Shown here: piece after piece, positions 7,587 to 16,434 of the stretch
How positions within the stretch are numbered: the first letter of the stretch is position 1
Layout of the letters: each line of letters opens with the position of its first letter
Assembly (NCBI GenBank): GCA_934446455.1
Contig: CAKSEE010000032.1
Coordinates: 1 to 31,934 of the forward strand
Length of the DNA: 31,934 nt
Direction: 5' to 3'
Origin: an uncultured Oscillospiraceae bacterium
Lineage (GTDB): Bacteria > Bacillota > Clostridia > Oscillospirales > Ruminococcaceae
The notes under the pieces: model-generated
The model's input: the letters and a program-made list of their open reading frames with translations, nothing else
What the model was told of the DNA's origin: nothing
Databases searched by the model: none
Program-made: the position numbers and the translations under genes

Positions 7587-9362
7587 CTATGTACTCCCGT
7601 TCCCGCCGCCTGCGCAGGATACCAACGGCTCAACGCGCTCTTTGCGGAACACCCGCGCCGTGTAGTTCCTGTACACCGCAAGCACCCTGTCCGACAGCGC
7701 AAGCACCGTAAACAGGTTCGGCAGCGCCATAAGCCCGTTCAGCACGTCAGAAACGCCCCACGCAACCGAAAGGTCCGCGCACGCGCCCGCAACCGCAAAG
7801 CACAAAAACGCCACGCGGAACGGCGTCACCGCTTTTTCGCCGAAAAGAAAGCGCGCCGCCTCCGCGCCGAAGCCGCTCCACCCGACGACCGTTGTGAACG
7901 CGAAAAGCGCCACGGTTATTGCAAGGAGCTTTCCCGCAGCGCCGCCGAAGCTCTGCGAGAACGCGCGCTCAGAGAGCCCAACGCCGTTCACGGGGGATAT
8001 CTCGACCGTTTCTATAAGAGGAATATCGTCAATGAAAACGGGCGCGCCGTTCTCGTCGAGCGTCTGCACGCCGCGCACGGAAAAGATGTTGCTGTAGGTG
8101 GGCGCTCCGTCCGCAAACTCCACGGTAAAGCTGCCGCCCCATATCGTGCGGCAGGTTGCTGTCCGTTCGGCGGGTGCGGCGTTTACTACGGGTGCAACCT
8201 GTGCTACGGAAACCGCTGCGGCGGGAGTAGCCACCCGTGCTACGGGCGCGGGAGTCTGCGCGCCGATAAGCCCGCAGTCCTGCGAGAGGGAGAAATACTG
8301 CGTTTCAAGCGAAACGCTGCGCAGCGCCTGCTCCATGCTCTGCGTGCGGCAGGGGCTTGACAGCAGCGTAAGCGCCGTGAGAGAGCATATCACAATGGTG
8401 CTGAAAAACACCTCGAATATGCTCCACATTCCCTGCACGACAGGCTCTTTCACGCTGCTTGCCGCGTGCGCCGCAACAGAAGTGCCAAGCCCCGCCTCGT
8501 TCGAGAACACTCCCCTGCGGAAGCCCACCGACACCGCGTTTCTTACCGCCGAGCCGAAAAGCCCGCCGCCCACCGCGTCAAGCCCGAACGCCTGCGACAT
8601 TATCGCGCCGAACACGCGCGGAAGCTCACCCGCGTTCGCCGCGAGGATGTACACCGCGCCGATAAGGTAGAACCCCGCCATGAGCGGCACCACCTTTTCC
8701 GCGAACCTGCCCACGCTCTTAACCCCGCCGAATATAACGGGCGCTGCGCACGCCGCCCCGACGACGCCGGTTATCCACGGCGCAACGCCGAAGCCCGTAT
8801 GCAGCGCCTCTGCGGTGGAGTTCATCTGCGCCATGCAGCCCATGCCGAGCCCCGCAAGCATACAAAGCGCCGCGTACGCCACGCTCAGCGGCTTTGCAAG
8901 CGGCGCCGTCAGTTTCCTTTCAGCCAGCCCGTCGCGGATATAGCGCATGGCGCCGCCGTGCCAGCGGCCGTCCGCGCCCTTTTTCCTGTAGAATATGCCG
9001 AGAACGTTTTCCGCAAAGCCCGTCATCATGCCGAGCACCGCCGACGCCCACAGCCAGAACACCGCGCCCGCGCCGCCCGCCGCCACCGCGGAAGCCACCC
9101 CCGCAATATTCCCCGTGCCGAGCGTTGCCGCAAGCGCGCTGCACATCGCCTGAAACTGCGTTACCCCCGCGCCGTCCCCGCGCCTGTTTTCGCGCGAGAA
9201 AGCGCCGAACACCGTAGAGCGCAGGCAGCAGCCGAAGCGCCGCAGCTGAAAAAAGCCCGTGCGCAGGCTGAAATACGCGCCCGATGATATCAGCAGGATA
9301 AGCACGGGCGCGCCCCATACGGTGCTGCTTACTTCCGCGCATATTCTCGTCAGCTGCTCCAT
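7587..9362 (-). CDS. Sodium:alanine/glycine symporter family (AGCS) protein with a large internal insertion
   Basis: An integral membrane amino-acid carrier that would import alanine or glycine with a cation. Family hallmarks are present: GTGNIAGVASAVAAGGAGAVFW (residues 82-103), GGVKSVGRFAEKVVP (212-226) and RRGVFSNEAGLGTS (282-295), with about ten hydrophobic helices. The ATG complement at 9360-9362 has GAGAGGT at 9371-9377 upstream. At 591 residues it is about 120 longer than the usual 450-480. The extra length lies at about 337-460, between LTALTLLSS and the expected continuation GVGLSERAF. This insert starts near a cysteine, has an Ala/Val/Pro-rich stretch (about 371-400) and a beta-like segment (WGGSFTVEFADGAPTY). 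The frame is continuous and codon use looks ordinary, so I read it as a real insertion domain, not an assembly artefact. Confidence 0.9.
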   Translation of the reverse strand: MEQLTRICAEVSSTVWGAPVLILLISSGAYFSLRTGFFQLRRFGCCLRSTVFGAFSRENRRGDGAGVTQFQAMCSALAATLGTGNIAGVASAVAAGGAGAVFWLWASAVLGMMTGFAENVLGIFYRKKGADGRWHGGAMRYIRDGLAERKLTAPLAKPLSVAYAALCMLAGLGMGCMAQMNSTAEALHTGFGVAPWITGVVGAACAAPVIFGGVKSVGRFAEKVVPLMAGFYLIGAVYILAANAGELPRVFGAIMSQAFGLDAVGGGLFGSAVRNAVSVGFRRGVFSNEAGLGTSVAAHAASSVKEPVVQGMWSIFEVFFSTIVICSLTALTLLSSPCRTQSMEQALRSVSLETQYFSLSQDCGLIGAQTPAPVARVATPAAAVSVAQVAPVVNAAPAERTATCRTIWGGSFTVEFADGAPTYSNIFSVRGVQTLDENGAPVFIDDIPLIETVEISPVNGVGLSERAFSQSFGGAAGKLLAITVALFAFTTVVGWSGFGAEAARFLFGEKAVTPFRVAFLCFAVAGACADLSVAWGVSDVLNGLMALPNLFTVLALSDRVLAVYRNYTARVFRKERVEPLVSCAGGGNGST

Positions 9363-9505
9363 ATACGCCCACCTCTCAAAAAAGTCTGTCCAAAGGATTA
9401 TACTTTGCTGCGGCGGTAAAGATTCTGCAAAATAGCATGGCAGCAGTCAGAGAATGTCGAATGCGATAATTTTCCGAATAATGCCTTTTCTTAACGGAAT
9501 ATTTA
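9363..9505. other. Divergent intergenic region between symporter and kinase operon
   Basis: AT-richer spacer. On the minus strand a TATAAT (complement of 9397-9402) lies about 35 bp before the symporter start, but no convincing -35 sits 16-18 nt upstream, so the symporter promoter is only partly supported. Nothing else is recognised here. Confidence 0.4.
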
Positions 9506-9534
9506 TTGAAAAATCAAAGAAATTGTGATAGAAT
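9506..9534 (+). promoter_or_regulatory. SigA-type promoter of the KdpD/KdpE-like operon
   Basis: TTGAAA (9506-9511), a 17-nt spacer and TAGAAT (9529-9534) preceded by an extended TGA element (9526-9528). Both hexamers match the consensus at five of six positions. The predicted transcript starts near 9541, about 60 nt before the kinase start codon. Confidence 0.82.
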
Positions 9535-9603
9535 TATCATATTGATAAAATTATGCGGGTTTTTTGGAGGAATCGCCCCCGCAGCTGCTATGAGGTGAAA
9601 CAT

Positions 9604-10665
9604 ATGTCAATAAAGAAAAGCTCTGCCGTCAGGGAGCTTAGAAATTTTTCTGTAATGTTTTGCTGCCTGCTTTTTTCCACGGGACTTTCGGGCGTGTTCT
9701 TCTGGCTGTCCAACGGGCACGACAAGGGTTATGCGGGAGTTGTTTTCGTGCTTGGCGTGGCGCTCACGTCGCGCTTTACTGAGGGATGTGTGTGGGGGAT
9801 AGTTTCCGCGATAATCGGCACGCTCATGGTAAACTGGGCGTTCACAGTGCCGTTTATGGCGTTCGATATCACCCCGCAGGGATATGCGCTCACGTTTTTT
9901 GTGATGCTTACCGTGGCTGTGCTTATCAGTATGCTCACAACGCAGATAAAGAAGGACGGCGAGCTTAAGGCGGCGGCTCACCGCGAGAAAATGCGCGCGG
10001 ACCTGCTGCGCTCGCTCTCGCATGATATCCGCACGCCGCTTACGTCCATCTCCACCGCGGCGAGCGCTTATCTTGAAAATCAGAACACGCTGCCCGAGTC
10101 CGCGAAGGAAGAGCTAATAAACGACGTGAGGCGCGAGGCGGACTGGCTCACGCGGGCGTTCGACAATATCCTTACGATAACGCGCGTGGACATGAGCGGG
10201 GAGTCGTTCCACAAGCAGCCCGAGGCTGCCGAGGAGGTTATCGGCGAGGTAATAGCCATGTTCACAAAGCGCACAAGCAGTATAAACGTGGTGGTAGACC
10301 TGCCCGAGGAGCTTGTCATAGTGCCGATGGACGCTATGCTTATCGAGCAGGTGATAAAAAACCTGCTGGAGAACGTTGCGGACCACGGCGGCAGCGCCAC
10401 CGAGGCGGTGCTTAAGCTGCGCATTGAGAACAAAAGGGCGGTGTTTTCCGTTTCGGACAACGGCGACGGTATACCCGAGCCGCTTCTGGGGCACCTTTTC
10501 GACGCCGACGCGCTTGACAAGATAAAGTACAACGGCGACGCCACGCGCGGCATGGGCATAGGGCTGGAGCTTTGCCGCAGCGTAGTCACGCTTCACGGGG
10601 GAGAGATACGCGGCTACAACAAGGACAGGGGCGCGGTGTTCGAGTTCTGGATACCTATGGAATAA
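9604..10665 (+). CDS. KdpD-like membrane sensor histidine kinase (short form)
   Basis: A 353-residue kinase with four N-terminal hydrophobic segments (about 13-34, 43-56, 61-82, 94-113) like the DUF4118 membrane domain of KdpD. The phosphoacceptor motif SLSHDIRTPLTSI follows (His140), then an N-box (EQVIKNLLENVADHG), G1 (DNGDGIPE) and G2 (GMGIGLELCRS) of the ATPase domain. Full-length KdpD carries an additional N-terminal KdpD/Usp sensor of about 400 residues, absent here. I start at ATG 9604 because GAGGTG (9592-9597) is six bases upstream; an earlier ATG at 9553 lacks a site. It pairs with the regulator 32 bp downstream. No kdpFABC genes are in the window, so potassium sensing is an inference from family likeness only. 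Confidence 0.9.
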   Translation: MSIKKSSAVRELRNFSVMFCCLLFSTGLSGVFFWLSNGHDKGYAGVVFVLGVALTSRFTEGCVWGIVSAIIGTLMVNWAFTVPFMAFDITPQGYALTFFVMLTVAVLISMLTTQIKKDGELKAAAHREKMRADLLRSLSHDIRTPLTSISTAASAYLENQNTLPESAKEELINDVRREADWLTRAFDNILTITRVDMSGESFHKQPEAAEEVIGEVIAMFTKRTSSINVVVDLPEELVIVPMDAMLIEQVIKNLLENVADHGGSATEAVLKLRIENKRAVFSVSDNGDGIPEPLLGHLFDADALDKIKYNGDATRGMGIGLELCRSVVTLHGGEIRGYNKDRGAVFEFWIPME

Positions 10666-10697
10666 CACCCATTTTCGGGAATGAAAGGTGAAAATAA

Positions 10698-11399
10698 ATG
10701 GAGATAAGAAAAAAGGTTCTGATAGTCGATGATGAGCCGGGGATATGCTATATACTGGAAACGGTTCTCAACTCGTCGGGCTATGACGTAAAGACAGCCT
10801 CGACGGGCGCCGCGGCGCTCACGGTCGCCGAATCCAACTGCCCCGACGTGGTGCTGCTGGATCTGGGGCTTCCCGACATGGACGGCATGGAGGTGCTGCG
10901 CCGCCTGCGCGAGTGGGCGAGCGTGCCCGTAATAGTCGTTTCTGCGCGCGGCAACGAGAGCGCAAAGGTCTCTGCCCTTGAAAACGGCGCAGACGACTAC
11001 ATCTCAAAGCCGTTCGGCACGCAGGAGCTGCTTGCGCGCATACGCGTCGCGCTGCGCCACGCGGACGGCTCTACGGCAAACACGGGCGTGGAGCATGGGC
11101 AGTACGCCGTGGGCGGGCTTGTTATCGACTATGGCAAGTACCGCGTGTATGTTGACGGCGTTGACGTCAACCTCACGCAGAACGAGTTCAAGATAGTATC
11201 GCTGCTGGGAAAGTTTGCAGGGCGCGTGCTGACCTATGATTTTCTTATAAAGAGCCTGTGGGGACCTAACGCCGCGGCTGATAACCAGATACTGCGCGTG
11301 AACATGGCGAACATACGCCGCAAGGTTGAAAAGGTACCCGCCGCGCCGCGCTATATCCTGACTGAGGTGGGCGTCGGCTACAGGCTTGCGGACGAGTAA
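10698..11399 (+). CDS. KdpE-like OmpR/PhoB-family response regulator
   Basis: A 233-residue two-domain regulator. The receiver (1-118) has the acidic pair D11-D12, phosphoacceptor D55 in VVLLDLGLPDMDG, and K104 in SKPFG. The winged-helix DNA-binding domain (about 133-230) contains LTQNEFKIVSLL and ends with the typical ILTEVGVGYRLADE. LLDLGLPDMDGMEVLRRLREW and GADDYISKPFG are characteristic of KdpE among OmpR regulators. A GAAAGGTG site (10683-10690) precedes the ATG. It is phosphorylated by the kinase encoded just upstream (context). The helicase gene starts 11 bp after its stop, suggesting co-transcription. Confidence 0.93.
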   Translation: MEIRKKVLIVDDEPGICYILETVLNSSGYDVKTASTGAAALTVAESNCPDVVLLDLGLPDMDGMEVLRRLREWASVPVIVVSARGNESAKVSALENGADDYISKPFGTQELLARIRVALRHADGSTANTGVEHGQYAVGGLVIDYGKYRVYVDGVDVNLTQNEFKIVSLLGKFAGRVLTYDFLIKSLWGPNAAADNQILRVNMANIRRKVEKVPAAPRYILTEVGVGYRLADE

Positions 11400-11410
11400 A
11401 GGAGAGGCAT

Positions 11411-13630
11411 TTGGCAGACAATATTTTTTATCGCTACGCGCCGTTCATACAGGACTACATTTACCGCTGCCGCTGGGAGGAGCTTCATCCCGTGCAGGTG
11501 GCGGCGGCTGAGGTAATATTCGACACGGACGAGAACCTGCTTTTATCCTCGGGCACTGCAAGCGGCAAGACCGAGGCGGCGTTCCTGCCCGTGCTTACGC
11601 AGCTCTGGGAGAACCCCTCCGCGAGCGTGGGGGTGCTGTACGTCTCCCCGCTCAAGGCGCTTATCAACGACCAGTTTCAGCGGCTTGAGGCGCTGTTGGA
11701 GGAGGCGGACATTCCCGTTACAAAGTGGCACGGGGACGCCTCGCAGGCTGCAAAGAAGCGGCTTGTGCGCTCGCCTCGCGGGGTAATGCAGACAACGCCC
11801 GAGAGCCTTGAAAGCCTGCTTATGCACAACAGCGCCAACGCCAGCAGGCTTTTCAGCGACCTGCGCTTCGTCATAATCGACGAGGTGCATTATTTTATGG
11901 ACAACGACCGCGGGCTTCAGCTGCTGTGCCTGCTGGAGCGGCTTTCGCGGCTCATAGGATTCTCGCCGAGAAGAATCGGGCTCTCCGCAACGCTCGGGGA
12001 CACGGAGAATGCCGAGAGGTGGCTCTGCACGGGTTCTCCCCGCGGCGTAATTGCGCCGAAGGTGAGCGAAAAGGGGCGCACGGTGCGGCTTCAGGTGCGG
12101 TTCTTCCCGATAAAGGAGAAGATACCGAACAGCGACAGCAAGGCGCTGCTCGAAAATTACTACAACTATCTTTACGAGAGCACCCACGGCAGGCGCTGCA
12201 TACTCTTTTCCAACAGCAAGGGCGAGGTGGAGGAGAACATCGCGCACATGAAGCGCATATCCGAAAAGAACCGCGCGAACGACTGCTACCTTGTCCACCA
12301 CGCGAACATCTCTCCCGCGCTGCGCGAGTTTACCGAGCAGAGAATGCGCTCCGGCGAACTCCCCGTATGCACGGGGGCTACGGTAACGCTGGAGCTCGGC
12401 ATAGATTTAGGGCATCTTGAGCGCATAGTGCAGACGGGCTGCCCGCTTACGGTGTCGGGGCTTGTGCAGCGGCTCGGGCGCACGGGGCGGCGCGGCGGCG
12501 CTGCGGAAATGCGCTTTGCGTTCCGCTGGGACATGAGCCTGCCGCCCAACGACTTCTACAAGGAAATAAACTGGGACTTTGTGATGTGCACGGCGATGAT
12601 ACTGCTTTACACGCGCGAGCGCTGGGTTGAGCCGATGTACCTGCCGAAGCTGCCCTACAGCCTGCTGTATCATCAGACCATGTCGATACTTGCCGCGAGC
12701 GGCTCCGTGCAGCCGCGCGAGCTTGCGCGGCAGGTGCTGACGCTCGGCGTGTTCTCGCACGTAACAAAGGACGATTATCTTGCGCTCCTGCGGCATATGC
12801 TGGAGAACGGGCAGCTTGAGCGCTGTGAGGACGGCGGGCTGCTTATCGGCGAAAAGGGCGAGGCTGCGGTGGGCAACTACGAGTTTCTGGCGGTGTTCAG
12901 CGTTCCGCAGGAATACACCGTTCGGTGCGATTCCGAGGAGATAGGAACGGTGCAGAACCCGTTCCCGCCAAAGGCGCAGTTTGCGCTTGCGGGGCAGGCG
13001 TGGGAGGTCACCGAGCTTGACAAGAAGCAGCAGATAATCTATGTAAAGCGCATAGAGGGCATTTCCGCGAATATGTGGACTGACGCAGGCAACGAGTACG
13101 TACATACAAAGGTAATGAAGAAGATGCTCGAGGTGATACGCAGCGACGAGGAATACGCGTTCCTTGACGAGGCGGCGAAAAAGCGCCTTAAGGACATACG
13201 CGTGCTGTGCCGCAACGCCGCGCAGGGTCAGGCGGGAGCTGTACTCGCGGGAGGCGCGCCGCTTCTCGGCGCTCAGCGCGAGCGCTTTATCCTGCCGCTT
13301 TCGGAAACGTCGTTCGCGGTATTCCCGTTTATCGGCACGCGCGGCACAATGGCGCTCATGTACGCGCTGCGCAGCAGGGGCTTCAGGGCGAACGTCTGGC
13401 TTTCGCGCTATATCCCCGTTTGCATAGAGGTTTCCACAGACAGGGGGATAGGTGCGCTTGAAAGCGCGCTCACCGAGCTTAAGGAGAACGGCGCGGACAA
13501 GTACGCGTTCGCCATACCCGAAAACTGCGAGATATGCGGCAAATACAACGACTATATCCCGCGCTCGCTGCTCACGAAGCAATATGTCGAGGACTACCTC
13601 GACGTCACCGACCTAAAAAACATGGAATAG
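11411..13630 (+). CDS. Lhr-like DEAD/DEAH-box superfamily 2 helicase
   Basis: A 739-residue ATP-dependent nucleic-acid helicase. SF2 motifs appear in order: Walker A SGTASGKTEAA (K53), Ia-like VLYVSPLKALINDQ, TTPESL, Walker B DEVH (D157-H160), SATLG (about 190), a second RecA lobe with ILFSNSKGEVEE, and motif VI QRLGRTGRRGG (about 353-363). SPLKAL and GRTGRRGG point to the Lhr group, with a C-terminal winged-helix-like and accessory region. It is shorter than classic E. coli Lhr. TTG at 11411 is chosen because GGAGAGG (11401-11407) precedes it and no ATG is suitably placed. Related helicases occur in DNA repair and in some BREX defence loci (BrxHI), but no defence partners are encoded nearby. 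Its place directly behind a two-component system is unusual. Confidence 0.85.
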   Translation: MADNIFYRYAPFIQDYIYRCRWEELHPVQVAAAEVIFDTDENLLLSSGTASGKTEAAFLPVLTQLWENPSASVGVLYVSPLKALINDQFQRLEALLEEADIPVTKWHGDASQAAKKRLVRSPRGVMQTTPESLESLLMHNSANASRLFSDLRFVIIDEVHYFMDNDRGLQLLCLLERLSRLIGFSPRRIGLSATLGDTENAERWLCTGSPRGVIAPKVSEKGRTVRLQVRFFPIKEKIPNSDSKALLENYYNYLYESTHGRRCILFSNSKGEVEENIAHMKRISEKNRANDCYLVHHANISPALREFTEQRMRSGELPVCTGATVTLELGIDLGHLERIVQTGCPLTVSGLVQRLGRTGRRGGAAEMRFAFRWDMSLPPNDFYKEINWDFVMCTAMILLYTRERWVEPMYLPKLPYSLLYHQTMSILAASGSVQPRELARQVLTLGVFSHVTKDDYLALLRHMLENGQLERCEDGGLLIGEKGEAAVGNYEFLAVFSVPQEYTVRCDSEEIGTVQNPFPPKAQFALAGQAWEVTELDKKQQIIYVKRIEGISANMWTDAGNEYVHTKVMKKMLEVIRSDEEYAFLDEAAKKRLKDIRVLCRNAAQGQAGAVLAGGAPLLGAQRERFILPLSETSFAVFPFIGTRGTMALMYALRSRGFRANVWLSRYIPVCIEVSTDRGIGALESALTELKENGADKYAFAIPENCEICGKYNDYIPRSLLTKQYVEDYLDVTDLKNME

Positions 13631-13636
13631 TCGGTC

Positions 13637-13819
13637 GTCCATCTGGCGGTTACGGCTGAATGGACGCGCCGGCGAGCGCGGCCGCACGCGTGCGGACGGC
13701 AGCCCGACAGGGCTATAGGCGATATGCGAGCGCAGCGAGCCTCTGCCGACAATTTGTCGGTGAATAGGCTCATTGCGCCGAGCAATCAACTATAGCCCCG
13801 ACATTCTGTCGGAAAAAAA
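13637..13819. repeat. Array of closely packed inverted repeats downstream of the helicase gene
   Basis: The space between the helicase stop and the next promoter has no credible gene but several hairpins in succession: GTCCAT (13637-13642) / ATGGAC (13660-13665); the palindrome CCGCACGCGTGCGG (13682-13695); GCCC-GACA-GGGC (13702-13713); a nested structure with outer arms GGGCTATAG (13710-13718) / CTATAGCCC (13790-13798), middle arms GAGCCT (13737-13742) / AGGCTC (13766-13771) and a CCGACAATTTGTCGG tip (13746-13760); and CCGACA-TTC-TGTCGG (13798-13812). Some arms overlap, so alternative folds are possible. It could be a structured RNA, a REP-like element or an mRNA-end structure. I recognise no known family. 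Confidence 0.65.
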
Positions 13820-13849
13820 GCGCGCCACGCTTCCGCATATGATAGCCCC

Positions 13850-13874
13850 CGCCCCGCAGGGGCGCATTTTTTTT
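13850..13874 (+). terminator. Terminator after the helicase operon and hairpin array
   Basis: The stem CGCCCC (13850-13855) / GGGGCG (13859-13864) with loop GCA is followed by CA and eight Ts (13867-13874). It lies 220 bp beyond the helicase stop, so a transcript ending here would include the hairpin array. Confidence 0.85.
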
Positions 13875-13897
13875 GCAAAAAATTTTTCTCCACCCCC

Positions 13898-13926
13898 TTA
13901 ACAAAACGGCAAGGATATGCTATAAT
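13898..13926 (+). promoter_or_regulatory. Strong SigA promoter of the lepA-hemW operon
   Basis: TTAACA (13898-13903), a 17-nt spacer and a perfect TATAAT (13921-13926) with extended TGC (13918-13920). The start would be near 13933, giving a leader of about 48 nt before the first gene. Confidence 0.9.
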
Positions 13927-13980
13927 AAAATGTAACGCTGAAAACGGACAGCCTTTCGGGGCTGTAATGAAAGGATAAAT

Positions 13981-14595
13981 ATGTCAAAAGCAAAGGAATG
14001 GTTTCTGAAATGCCTGCCCATGCTCATAGTGCTTGTTTCCACGGGAATATTCGCGCTTGGCGTGAAGCTGGTGATAAGCGCGTTCTACGCGCCAAAGGAC
14101 ACGGTGTACGAAAAGGAGTACGCGGGCGAAAAATACGTTGTGGTGCATTGCTATCAGCGCCCCGCAAGCGACTACTACATCTATGGCGGCGACTATGTTT
14201 ACGACGAGTCCGCGCACGACAACACCGCAGGCGAGCATGACAACTCGCACGCGCAGGGCAGGCCGCTCGCTATGTTCCAGCTGAACGACACGCCCGTTGA
14301 CGTTGAGAAAGCCGTGCTTAAGGAGCTTTACAATGCAAACGGGCTGAGGGCGTTCCAGTTCGGGGAGTTTGTGGTGTATAAGCTTGAGGGCAGCTATGGC
14401 GTTTTCGCGCCGCTGCGCGACTACGACAAGGCGTCCACGGACAGGAAGAACGACCTTTATGTAATACGCCGGCTTATGAAAAGCGAGGCGTACAAGCTCT
14501 TCGACCTGCCCGAGTGGGAAAGCGGGGAGGACTTCCTCAAGAACCTTGAGAAAATAGAATGGTACCTCGACGTCAAGTATATCGAGGACAACTGA
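13981..14595 (+). CDS. Hypothetical membrane-anchored protein upstream of lepA
   Basis: A 204-residue protein of unknown family. An N-terminal hydrophobic segment (about 10-35, LPMLIVLVSTGIFALGVKLVISAF) with preceding lysines is an uncleaved signal anchor or signal peptide without a lipobox. The rest is polar, rich in Tyr, Asp and Glu, with a His/Asp/Asn-rich patch (ESAHDNTAGEHDNSHAQG) that might bind metal (speculative). ATG 13981 follows GAAAGGA (13969-13975), and it is the first gene after a strong promoter. It lies 21 bp before lepA and should be co-transcribed. I see no internal repeat or known motif, so no function is assigned. Confidence 0.8.
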   Translation: MSKAKEWFLKCLPMLIVLVSTGIFALGVKLVISAFYAPKDTVYEKEYAGEKYVVVHCYQRPASDYYIYGGDYVYDESAHDNTAGEHDNSHAQGRPLAMFQLNDTPVDVEKAVLKELYNANGLRAFQFGEFVVYKLEGSYGVFAPLRDYDKASTDRKNDLYVIRRLMKSEAYKLFDLPEWESGEDFLKNLEKIEWYLDVKYIEDN

Positions 14596-14616
14596 TAAGA
14601 AAGGAACTCCACACGA

Positions 14617-16434
14617 ATGACGGATAAAAGCTATCTTTCTGACATAAGGAACTTTTGCATAATAGCGCACATAGACCACGGCAAGTCCACCCTTGCGGAC
14701 AGGATTCTCGAGCAGACGCAGACCGTGGCGCTGCGCGATATGGAGGAGCAGCTGCTCGACAACATGGACATCGAGCGCGAGCGCGGAATAACGATAAAGG
14801 CGCGCGCGGTGCGGCTCAAATACCACGCGGACAACGGAGAGGACTACATCTTCAACCTTATAGACACCCCCGGTCATGTTGACTTTAACTACGAGGTGTC
14901 GCGTTCGCTCGTTGCGTGCGAGGGCGCGATACTTATAGTCGACGCCTCTCAGGGAATAGAGGCGCAGACCCTTGCCAACACCTATCTCGCCGTGGAAAAC
15001 GACCTTGAAGTCGTGCCCGTCATCAACAAGATAGACCTGCCCTCCGCGCACCCCGCAGAGGTCAAGGAGGAAATAGAGAACGTTATCGGCATAGAGGCGC
15101 AGGACGCGCCCGAGATTTCCGCCAAAATGGGCATAAATATCCACGCCGTAATGGAGCGCATAGTGGAGGCCGTTCCCGCGCCCAAGGGCGACCCCGACGC
15201 GCCGCTTCAGGCGCTCATATTCGACAGCTACTACGACAGCTACAAGGGCGTTATCGTGTACGTAAGGCTTAAGGAGGGCTCCGTAAAGACGGGAGACCGC
15301 ATTCGCATGATGGCGTCAGGCGCGGAATTTACGGTGACAGAAGCGGGCTACATGGGCGCTACCGAGCTTGTGCCGTGCGGAACGCTGCGCGCGGGCGAGG
15401 TAGGCTACATCGCAGCTTCGATAAAGTCCATAGGCGACACCAAGGTAGGCGACACTGTTACAATCGCGGATAACCCCGCGAAAGAACCGCTTCCCGGCTA
15501 CCGCGAGGTGAACCCGATGGTGTTCAGCGGTATTTACCCTGCGGACGGCGCAAAGTACGTCGACCTGCGCGAGGCGCTCGAAAAGCTGCAGCTCAACGAC
15601 GCGTCGCTCAGCTTCGAGCCTGAAAGCTCCGTGGCTCTCGGTTTCGGCTTCCGCTGCGGATTTCTGGGACTGCTGCACATGGAGATAATACAAGAGCGCA
15701 TAGAGCGCGAGTATAACCTCGACATAATCACCACCGCGCCGAGCGTTGTGTACAAGATAGAGCTTACGGACGGCACGGTGAAGATGATAGACAACCCCAC
15801 CAACTACCCCGACCCCGCAACGATTGCGCAGGCTTACGAGCCCATGGTAAACGCGCACGTTTACGCGCCGTCGGAGTATGTCGGCAATATAATGGAGCTC
15901 TGCCAGAACAGGCGCGGCGTTTTCCGCGACATGAAGTATATCGACGCAAACCGCGTTGACCTGCACTACGAGCTTCCGCTCAACGAGATAGTGTACGACT
16001 TTTTCGACGCGCTGAAGTCGCGCACGCGCGGCTACGCAAGCTACGACTACGAGATGATGGGCTTCGCGCCCTCCAAGCTTGTGAAGCTGGACATTCTGCT
16101 TAACGGCGACGTGATAGACGCGCTCTCGTTCATAGTCCACACCGACAAGGCGTACGAGCGCGCCCGCAAAATGGCTGAGAAGCTCAAGGAGCATATCCCT
16201 CGGCAGCTTTTCGAGATACCGATACAGGCGGCAGTCGGCGGCAAGATAATCGCACGGGAAACGATAAAGGCGCTGCGCAAGGACGTTCTTGCAAAGTGCT
16301 ACGGCGGCGACATTACCCGAAAGAAAAAGCTGCTTGAAAAGCAGAAAGAGGGCAAGAAGCGCATGAGGGCGTTCGGCACGGTCGAGGTGCCGCAGGACGC
16401 GTTCATGGCGGTGCTTAAGCTTGATGATGAATAA
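14617..16434 (+). CDS. lepA: Elongation factor 4 (LepA), ribosomal GTPase
   Basis: A 605-residue GTPase that acts on the ribosome during initiation and elongation (back-translocation and assembly roles are described for the family). The GTPase signatures are intact: G1 AHIDHGKST (17-25), G2 RGIT (56-59), G3 DTPGH (83-87) and G4 NKID (137-140). LepA-specific features include [15 protein letters not shown], and the C-terminal domain ends with [18 protein letters not shown]. Full family length, with no truncation. The ATG at 14617 has GAAAGGA about 12 bases upstream. Its stop overlaps the hemW start, so the two are translationally coupled, an arrangement common in Firmicutes. Confidence 0.98.
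   Translation: MTDKSYLSDIRNFCIIAHIDHGKSTLADRILEQTQTVALRDMEEQLLDNMDIERERGITIKARAVRLKYHADNGEDYIFNLIDTPGHVDFNYEVSRSLVACEGAILIVDASQGIEAQTLANTYLAVENDLEVVPVINKIDLPSAHPAEVKEEIENVIGIEAQDAPEISAKMGINIHAVMERIVEAVPAPKGDPDAPLQALIFDSYYDSYKGVIVYVRLKEGSVKTGDRIRMMASGAEFTVTEAGYMGATELVPCGTLRAGEVGYIAASIKSIGDTKVGDTVTIADNPAKEPLPGYREVNPMVFSGIYPADGAKYVDLREALEKLQLNDASLSFEPESSVALGFGFRCGFLGLLHMEIIQERIEREYNLDIITTAPSVVYKIELTDGTVKMIDNPTNYPDPATIAQAYEPMVNAHVYAPSEYVGNIMELCQNRRGVFRDMKYIDANRVDLHYELPLNEIVYDFFDALKSRTRGYASYDYEMMGFAPSKLVKLDILLNGDVIDALSFIVHTDKAYERARKMAEKLKEHIPRQLFEIPIQAAVGGKIIARETIKALRKDVLAKCYGGDITRKKKLLEKQKEGKKRMRAFGTVEVPQDAFMAVLKLDDE

Noticed and set aside
7518..9287. Long plus-strand open frames opposite the symporter gene
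   Set aside because: The minus-strand frame has AGCS hallmarks; the plus frames are Arg/His/Ala-rich shadows.
12407..13582. 391-codon minus-strand open frame in the helicase gene
   Set aside because: Shadow of the helicase reading frame, with no motif.
11411..13630. Helicase as BrxHI of a BREX defence system
   Set aside because: No BREX partner genes (PglZ, methylase, BrxC-like ATPase) are present in the window; only the general Lhr-type similarity remains.
13984..15144. 386-codon minus-strand open frame across the hypothetical gene and lepA
   Set aside because: It runs antisense through the intact LepA GTPase domain and has no ribosome site.
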